Position numbers and translations under genes: made by a program
Notes under the pieces: model-generated
Database searches by the model: none
The model's input: only the letters and a program-made list of their open reading frames with translations
What the model was told of the DNA's origin: nothing
In this document: positions 15,310 through 20,093 of the stretch, piece by piece
Layout of the letters: each line of letters opens with the position of its first letter
Position numbering within the stretch: the first letter of the stretch is position 1
Virus record (IMG/VR): IMGVR_UViG_3300042303_001034
Span: 1 to 25,569 of that record
DNA from: a virus
Length of the DNA stretch: 25,569 nt
Reading direction: 5' to 3' (one strand)

Positions 15310-15627
15310 CAACAGTGGCCCCACAACGCGTCTGCCACTGTGGCACTCAGAGCACCATCCAATGGGTCCTCCCTGGCCCAAATCGTCGTCTAAGGGCTCG
15401 CGGAAAGGGCGCCTTGTTAGGCAGAGTTTGTTTCGAAGGTTCATATTTCAAGGAATTGACGACGAATGAGTGATTTTCAAACGCCTCGCGGTCAACGGAA
15501 CGACATTGTTGTGCCCGTTGTGAAAGGACTCGAAACGTTTTTTGGCGACTTGCATGGTTCGCCGTGCTCGTCGCATTCGTTTTTGGCCCACAGTGCAGCC
15601 GAATTTTTAGGCAGGAAAGGAAACCCA

Positions 15628-15891
15628 ATGATCAAGCTCAACCAGCCGCCAATTCCGGAGCAACGGATGTGTCTGATCTGCGATCGACAACCGAAGGCGG
15701 GAACTGACGACATGTGCGACGAGTGCGCTTCGCTACTCGCTCGCGCCTCATACAACCACCGTCGCGAATACTCGCAGTGGTCCAAGCAACCGCCGGATCG
15801 ACGCCGGCGAACGTATCGGGAGCGTGATGGCGACGATGCATCACCATTCCAAGAACATGTAATTCGAATGCACGAAGACTTTGGTAGCTGA
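15628..15891 (+). CDS. Small zinc-knuckle protein
   Basis: An 87-residue protein with CLICDRQ (about residues 15-21) and CDECASLL (about 31-38), CxxC-x12-CxxC, then a basic segment (NHRREYSQWSKQPPDRRRRT) and an acidic end. The ATG at 15628 is chosen because GGAAAGG lies seven bases upstream; the open frame upstream to 15466 looks random. It resembles the zinc protein at 8758 in general style only. Nucleic-acid binding is likely. The DNA methylase gene follows after 37 bases. Confidence 0.72.
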   Translation: MIKLNQPPIPEQRMCLICDRQPKAGTDDMCDECASLLARASYNHRREYSQWSKQPPDRRRRTYRERDGDDASPFQEHVIRMHEDFGS

Positions 15892-15928
15892 TTTGACTCT
15901 CACTTTTCTCAATTAGGAATTAACTCGA

Positions 15929-17332
15929 ATGGACATACAACTTTTCACGTTTGACCAAATTAAGCCATACGAAAACAACCCTCGCATCAACGATGACGCT
16001 GTCGATGCAGTTGCAGCATCGATCCGCGAGTTTGGATTTTCCCAGCCGATTGTTGTCGATAGCGATCATGTGATCATCGTCGGCCATACGCGATTGAAGG
16101 CAGCTAAGAAGCTTGGCCTCGAACGTGTACCGGTTTTAGTGGCTTCGCATTTGACGCCCGATCAAGTCCGGGCGTATCGTATTGCTGACAACCGGTCGGC
16201 AGAAATTGCCGAATGGAACTATGACCTGCTGCCGATTGAGATCGAAGCACTCAAGGAAGCCAACTACGATCTTGGGTTGCTCGGCTTCGACGCGGAAGAG
16301 CTGGCCAAGATCATGGGGAACGGAATCGAGGAAGGGCTGACCGATCCCGATGATGTTCCGCTGCCCCCGGACGAAGCGATCACGCAACCAGGCGACCTGT
16401 GGATACTTGGGAACCATCGGTTGCTCTGTGGAGACTCTTCGAATCCAGAACATCTCGATCGATTACTCGCTGGCAAGCCGATTCATCTTGTGAACACAGA
16501 CCCGCCGTACAACGTCAAGGTAGAACCACGGAGCAAGAATGCCATTGCGGCTGGCTTGAGTTCATTTACCAATGATGCAGCATCATCGAAACTAAAAAAC
16601 GATCAAGGCATGGCAGCGTTCACGCATGCGATTAATCAAAAGAACAAGTCCAAGGCCGGCGCGTCGGCAACTGCGACCATCGACGCATCAAAGCAGAAAA
16701 TGCGAGCCAAGGATCGACCGCTTGCAAATGATTTCGTCTCGGACGACGAGTTCGATCGTTTGCTCGATGCATGGTTCGGAAACATTGCACGCGTGCTTGT
16801 CCCTGGCGGCTGCTTCTACATCTGGGGTGGCTACGCCAATTGCGGCAACTATCCACCGTTCCTGAAGAAGCACGGCTTGTACTTCAGCCAAGCGATCATC
16901 TGGAACAAGATGCATCCGGTTTTGACACGTAAAGATTTTATGGGCGCTCACGAGTGGGCGTTCTATGGATGGAACGAAGGTGCCGGCCACAAGTACTATG
17001 GGCCGAACAACGAAACCGATTTGTGGAATGTTAAGAAGATCCCGCCACAACAACTCGAGCATCTCACTGGCAAGCCTGCCGAGCTCGCGGTTCGATCAAT
17101 TCAGTACTCGTCGCTCCCTGGCCAGAACGTACTCGATCTTTTCGGTGGTAGCGGATCAACCATGATCGGCGCTGAGCAAACGGGACGCAATGCGTTCTTA
17201 ATGGAACTCGATTGTCCATACGCAGACGTAATCGTTGATCGGTACCAAAGGTTTACCGGCAAGCAAGCGATTCTCGAGCGAACTGGTGAGTCACCGATTC
17301 CGATGAAGCCTCGTGAGGAGAACATGCGGTGA
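15929..17332 (+). CDS. ParB-domain DNA methyltransferase (beta class)
   Basis: A 467-residue protein. Residues about 8-100 are a ParB/sulfiredoxin-like domain with PYENNPRINDDAVDAVAASI, FSQPIVVDSDHVIIVGHTR and YRIADNRSAE. The rest is an N4/N6 methyltransferase of the DNA methylase family. The catalytic motif is DPPY (191-194), and the S-adenosylmethionine motif FGGSG comes later (405-409). This order, catalytic before cofactor motif, marks the beta class and leaves about 200 residues between them for target recognition. It likely methylates adenine or cytosine N4 in element DNA, against host restriction or for regulation. No matching endonuclease gene is seen. An AGGA about 11 bases upstream precedes the ATG. 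Confidence 0.93.
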   Translation: MDIQLFTFDQIKPYENNPRINDDAVDAVAASIREFGFSQPIVVDSDHVIIVGHTRLKAAKKLGLERVPVLVASHLTPDQVRAYRIADNRSAEIAEWNYDLLPIEIEALKEANYDLGLLGFDAEELAKIMGNGIEEGLTDPDDVPLPPDEAITQPGDLWILGNHRLLCGDSSNPEHLDRLLAGKPIHLVNTDPPYNVKVEPRSKNAIAAGLSSFTNDAASSKLKNDQGMAAFTHAINQKNKSKAGASATATIDASKQKMRAKDRPLANDFVSDDEFDRLLDAWFGNIARVLVPGGCFYIWGGYANCGNYPPFLKKHGLYFSQAIIWNKMHPVLTRKDFMGAHEWAFYGWNEGAGHKYYGPNNETDLWNVKKIPPQQLEHLTGKPAELAVRSIQYSSLPGQNVLDLFGGSGSTMIGAEQTGRNAFLMELDCPYADVIVDRYQRFTGKQAILERTGESPIPMKPREENMR

Positions 17333-17375
17333 AACTATTCGCGGTAGATCCAGTACCGTTCGGAGCTAAAACGAA

Positions 17376-17516
17376 TCATCGACTCAGTTTACTTTCCATC
17401 CTGAGTTTCACTTCTTCCCAAGGAATCTCAGGCGACTGGTCGTTGGCTTGGGCGATTGGTCCGGGATCCAGCGAAGTGTTACTTTCGGCTCGGAACCAAC
17501 ACGCATGCTCCGTCAC
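17376..17516 (-). other. Short frame with antitoxin-like PWEEVK tail
   Basis: This frame on the minus strand overlaps the end of the 139-residue gene and runs 46 codons from a GTG to TGA. Its last 20 residues include SPEIPWEEVKLRMESKLSR, similar to the PWEEVKAEL end of the antitoxin at 11711. There is no convincing start. It may be a decayed antitoxin end, an alternative C-terminus of the 139-residue protein by frameshift, or chance. Confidence 0.2.
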
Positions 17517-17898
17517 CAGTGATTGGGTACTCCCTCAATTCGCTTGTCCTTGCAAACAGCTGGCCGCTTCGACGAATCACATAGTCAACGTTAGCGAAGC
17601 ATTCGGTCTCATCGACACGCGTGAGTTGGTACCGAACTCCCGGTTCGGGAACCGCAATCTGATCGATATACAGGTCCTTTATGGACTTCACTTCGTTGAT
17701 ATAGGGGCCGGCTGGTCGCAAAATGCCCAGCGTGCTGCGAAACGAAATACGTTGGCCGTTTGCTTCGTTGGTGGCGATGACATGTGTGGTCTCGCCAATC
17801 TTCGACGGTTGAAAGATCGAGTCAACCTTGACGATGATTGTCGTACCACCATGGCAAGCGACATACCGCTCGCCAATCCGGATGTCTTTGGCTCGCAT
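17479..17898 (-). CDS. Paralogue of the HARE-HTH protein N-terminus
   Basis: A 139-residue protein. Its start, MRAKDIRIGERYVACHGG, mirrors MKKAEVTIGGKYYANVSG of the gene before it. The later stretch VIATNEANGQRISFRSTLGIL lines up with DATNLATGKKILIKSAQRL. The two therefore share an N-terminal beta domain of about 55 residues, here without the HTH. The C-terminal half (GVRYQLTRVDETECFANVD to CVLVPSRK) is its own. GAGG seven bases upstream of the ATG and a 3-base gap from the previous gene place it in the same operon. No function is known. Confidence 0.75.
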   Translation of the reverse strand: MRAKDIRIGERYVACHGGTTIIVKVDSIFQPSKIGETTHVIATNEANGQRISFRSTLGILRPAGPYINEVKSIKDLYIDQIAVPEPGVRYQLTRVDETECFANVDYVIRRSGQLFARTSELREYPITGDGACVLVPSRK

Positions 17899-17901
17899 GA
17901 T

Positions 17902-18486
17902 CTAGCCTCGTACCGTGAAGCGGCCGCGTTCTGTTTTGACAAACTTGCTGTCGTCCCCCTTGGCCAGGTCGCGAAGGATCGCGCTATACAAGGTCGCGTG
18001 CGGAGTCTTGCCACCAGGACTCGACCAGTAGCCTTTGGCTTCCATCGCGGTAATCAACTCTTGAGCGTTCATAGGATCGGAGGATTCGCCAAGGACCTTC
18101 AAGGCCGCCGTGACGCAACTCAATCGCTTCTCGCCGGCGTCGGCGTCGGCGTTGTCCGTCGCTGTTGCTGCAGTCTTTGCCTTACGAAGCTTCTTTGGAA
18201 CCGCCCCTACTGTGGATGCTGCTTCTCCAATCGTCTCGACCGTAGCCGGTTCATTCTCAACAATCGTGACGTTACCTTCGGTGGTTACCTTCGCGCCTCC
18301 GCGCCGCATGCCGACTTCACCCTGCAAGCGCTGAGCACTCTTGATCAGGATCTTCTTACCGGTCGCGAGGTTGGTGGCATCCCAGCCACCGCGCGGCTTC
18401 TCCGCATCGATCTGAATCTCACATCGATTGCCAGAAACGTTTGCATAGTACTTGCCGCCGATCGTAACTTCTGCCTTCTTCATCAT
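17902..18486 (-). CDS. HARE-HTH domain protein
   Basis: A 194-residue protein. Residues 1-58 are a small beta domain with GGKYYANVSGNRCEIQIDAE and GGWDATNLATGKKILIKSAQ. Residues 60-120 are a flexible, Ala- and Thr-rich linker. Residues 123-193 are a HARE-HTH winged helix: CVTAALKVLGESSDPMNAQE, KGYWSSPGGKTPHATLYSAI and the final KFVKTERGRFTVRG. In other proteins this domain is linked to DNA-modification and chromatin enzymes and to the RNA polymerase delta subunit. The start at 18486 (with a second ATG at 18483) is chosen because GGGAG lies just upstream; the longer frame to 18549 lacks one. Its neighbour across the strand is a DNA methylase. Reading or regulating modified DNA is an inference. 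Confidence 0.85.
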   Translation of the reverse strand: MMKKAEVTIGGKYYANVSGNRCEIQIDAEKPRGGWDATNLATGKKILIKSAQRLQGEVGMRRGGAKVTTEGNVTIVENEPATVETIGEAASTVGAVPKKLRKAKTAATATDNADADAGEKRLSCVTAALKVLGESSDPMNAQELITAMEAKGYWSSPGGKTPHATLYSAILRDLAKGDDSKFVKTERGRFTVRG

Positions 18487-18576
18487 TCTTTCTCCCAATT
18501 CGCATTCGTGGTTGGCTGCCATCGTCAGGTCGATCGAACCACCGATCAACTACGCGGTTCCGTTCCGCGTTTCGGC

Positions 18577-18912
18577 TTATTTGGAAAAGACCAGGTCGGC
18601 CAGTCCCATAGAGAGAAAATCCACAATCACCTGAATCTCGGTGTTGGCCGCGGGGACATCCAACCCGCGATCAAAGTTGAAAAGTGTTTTGTGGTCGGCG
18701 GTTCGTTCGATCCAAAGCTTCGAGATCTTGCTCTTGCCCAATTCGTAGTCTTCGCTTTTTGCGTGCTCGGCGAAAACCAAAGCGTTGAACTTGAATTGCT
18801 CGTTGACCGTTCCAATCACCCAGGTACCGCCACCCATGGTGCGTCGATCGATCTTGGTAATCGTCAGGTCGAGGTCTATGTCGTTTTCCCCGTTGTTGTT
18901 TGTCTTGGTCAT
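18577..18912 (-). CDS. Conserved small protein
   Basis: A 111-residue protein with an N-terminal basic/acidic segment, then TMGGGTWVIGTVNEQFKFNA, LVFAEHAKSEDYELGKSKIS and LWIERTADHKTLFNFDRGLD, ending in IVDFLSMGLADLVFSK. This order is familiar from small conserved proteins of phage-like islands, but I do not know a function. The ATG at 18912 has GGAG eight bases upstream. It lies in the middle of the minus-strand operon. Confidence 0.75.
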   Translation of the reverse strand: MTKTNNNGENDIDLDLTITKIDRRTMGGGTWVIGTVNEQFKFNALVFAEHAKSEDYELGKSKISKLWIERTADHKTLFNFDRGLDVPAANTEIQVIVDFLSMGLADLVFSK

Positions 18913-19046
18913 CTTTGCGTCTCCGCTTTGAAAAGCTGTGAACATCGTTTTGCGTCAACACACAGTTCGCATGCGCTTCGCATTACATCAAGCGCTGTTG
19001 GAAAAGATTCAGATAATTCTTTTCCGCAGCGCCGCAGTTCGTCGCG
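18909..19046 (-). other. Cysteine-containing ORF end, start unclear
   Basis: Between two good genes of the minus-strand operon, one frame ends in an ATGA overlap with the next start (stop at 18909-18911). It encodes DRDELRRCGKELSESF followed by MRSACELCVDAKRCSQLF and KAETQR. The pattern A-C-x-x-C-x5-C looks like a small metal-binding motif. No ATG, GTG or TTG gives a sensible start after the previous gene's stop at 19048; a 24-codon ATG start (18983) is the only one. It may be a truncated gene, a tiny coupled peptide or chance. Part of it coincides with the hairpin at 18992-19032. Confidence 0.25.
18992..19032. repeat. Strong intergenic hairpin
   Basis: GCGCTG (18992-18997) and GGAAAAG (19000-19006) pair with CTTTTCC (19019-19025) and CAGCGC (19027-19032). 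That is 13 base pairs with a small 2/1 internal mismatch, around a 12-base loop. It lies between two genes of the minus-strand operon. A second small hairpin, ATGCG-CTT-CGCAT, is just beside it (18971-18983). There is no T-run, so a plain terminator is unlikely; a mRNA processing or stability site, or a protein-binding site, is possible. Confidence 0.6.
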
Positions 19047-19047
19047 A

Positions 19048-19320
19048 TCAGAAATCTCGACACGTATCCCAGGCTCGTTTGCTGCCGTAGCAGATCTGCC
19101 CACCTTCGACGATGTAGACCGTGTTGTCATCGGCAACGTCTTGGGCATCGTCTTCGTCCGTATCTTCATCGCTTGCTTCGTTCATGTCGCGGCCGCTGGT
19201 CACGCCGCAGATACGGTTCTCGAAAGGCCAATTCTGCTGGGTCATCAACCGTACTTTGGCGTCGCCTCCGAACTCTTCGCGGTAGTCGTTAAGGATTTCG
19301 ATCAAGGTGTCGAGGTTCAT
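19048..19320 (-). CDS. Conserved small acidic protein
   Basis: A 90-residue protein. The N-terminal half (MNLDTLIEILNDYREEFGGD, then VRLMTQQNWPFENRICGV) and the C-terminal half (VYIVEGGQICYGSKRAWDTC) are well structured. They are separated by an acidic stretch of about 20 residues rich in Asp and Glu. This layout recurs in small proteins of planctomycete islands as far as I recall, with no known role. The ATG at 19320 has GGAG eight bases upstream. It is the second gene of the minus-strand operon. Confidence 0.75.
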   Translation of the reverse strand: MNLDTLIEILNDYREEFGGDAKVRLMTQQNWPFENRICGVTSGRDMNEASDEDTDEDDAQDVADDNTVYIVEGGQICYGSKRAWDTCRDF

Positions 19321-19365
19321 GTTCTTATCTCCGTTAGGGTAAATGAAAATTGTCTATTCGATGGT

Positions 19366-19623
19366 TTACAGGATGGCGCCGAGCCTACTTCGCTTCATTG
19401 CGTCGATGGCCTCGATGGCGTAAAGGTGTTCGACGAGCAAAGGGCCTGCGGACTCTTGTTGTGCTGCGTCGGCGATCTCGAGGGCGTCTGCCAAGGTTCG
19501 CAATCCCTCGATAGCGTTGTAATACGCTTCTCGTATCTCTTGTGCCTGGTGTGCGTCCATCGACTTGAAGATCTGGCGAAGGGCGGCGTCGGTTGCTTGG
19601 TGTGGTTTGTTGGCGTTGGCCAT
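19366..19623 (-). CDS. Small helical protein, first gene of the minus operon
   Basis: An 85-residue, almost wholly alpha-helical protein (ALRQIFKSMDAHQAQEIREA, then AIEGLRTLADALEIADAAQQ). It has no cysteines and no recognised motif. The ATG at 19623 has GGAG eight bases upstream, the same arrangement as in the next two genes, which supports a common operon. The upstream gap (19624-19886) separates it from the divergent packaging genes and must hold its promoter. Confidence 0.7.
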   Translation of the reverse strand: MANANKPHQATDAALRQIFKSMDAHQAQEIREAYYNAIEGLRTLADALEIADAAQQESAGPLLVEHLYAIEAIDAMKRSRLGAIL

Positions 19624-19763
19624 GTTTGTATCTCCGCAAGGGAAGAAGGTTTAAATCGATTACGCAATAACAGCCATGAAGCCATACGTTACGAATCAAA
19701 TCAAGTCATCCATGCGAAAACTCCAGAAGGAAATTGAATGGTTTTTTGGAGGCAACGTGGATC

Positions 19764-19796
19764 GCATGTTTGGGCCTCGGTGGCGTCCAAACATGC
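19764..19796. repeat. Perfect 10-bp-arm palindrome before the packaging genes
   Basis: GCATGTTTGG (19764-19773) and CCAAACATGC (19787-19796) are exact inverted copies with a 13-base spacer. Direct copies of ATCGCAT flank them (19761-19767 and 19797-19803). The site lies in the 263-bp gap between the minus-strand operon and the divergent packaging genes, 91 bases before the first of them. It could be an operator, a terminase recognition site or a mRNA hairpin. A 72-codon frame (19676-19894) crosses it but has no ribosome site. Confidence 0.7.
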
Positions 19797-19886
19797 ATCG
19801 CATAACAAGGCGAACATGCAAACAAAACGCGACTGTGGCGAACGTGTCGCAACCGGTGGCAATTCAACGCATCATGGAGGAATGGG

Positions 19887-20093
19887 ATGAGTGAAGGCAA
19901 CAACCAGGTCGACCCAACGCGACTTTCCATCGAGCAGGCATCGAAGCTGCTCTCGGCCGCATATCGCGAGAGGATTGATGCATCGAAACTCCAGGACGAT
20001 ATTGATTCCGGCGCACCAACCAATGCCGACGGAACGATCAACCTTGTGAACTATTCCGCCTGGCAAGCAGAGGAGATGGGACGTGGCGATTGA
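19887..20093 (+). CDS. Stand-alone paralogue of the terminase N-terminal domain
   Basis: A 68-residue protein with GGAGG six bases before its ATG. The pattern LSIEQASKLLSAAYRERIDA, then ASKLQDDIDSG, and at the end DGTINLVNYSAW lines up with LRPSELCRLLNST, SERQLYRHRQRAG and DGKTVDLLRYCAW in the next protein. The family looks like a small HTH-type DNA-binding domain. Its end overlaps the terminase start by ten bases. A small-terminase-like role in recognising element DNA is the best guess, by position and similarity; it is much shorter than usual small terminases. Confidence 0.72.
   Translation: MSEGNNQVDPTRLSIEQASKLLSAAYRERIDASKLQDDIDSGAPTNADGTINLVNYSAWQAEEMGRGD

Larger units (their letters stand above)
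14962..15627. other. 666-bp gap, hairpin-rich, candidate origin or RNA
   Basis: No convincing gene is seen here. An open frame (15114-15473, 119 codons) is rich in Arg and Ser and has no good start, so it is not called. The frame of the next zinc-protein gene runs back to 15466 without a start signal. The gap instead holds a nested stem-loop (15013-15068), an inverted repeat with 13 of 14 matching bases (15241-15309) with a small hairpin inside its right arm (15304-15324), and a direct repeat CAACGCGTC at 15273 and 15324. Position next to the primase-helicase gene fits an origin; an untranslated RNA is also possible. Confidence 0.35.

Noticed and set aside
15114-15473. 119-residue plus-strand frame in the gap after the helicase
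   Set aside because: It is rich in Arg and Ser, has no ribosome site and overlaps strong inverted repeats. It is kept only as an alternative explanation for the gap.
17329-19737. 802-residue plus-strand protein
   Set aside because: It lies opposite five minus-strand genes that each have a GGAG site, sensible composition and operon spacing; its own sequence shows no domain and alternates Cys- and Val-rich stretches like a shadow frame.
19676-19894. 72-residue frame before the terminase-domain paralogue
   Set aside because: There is no ribosome site, the composition is basic and random, and it spans the 10-bp palindrome. Its ATGA overlap with the next gene keeps a small chance that it is real.
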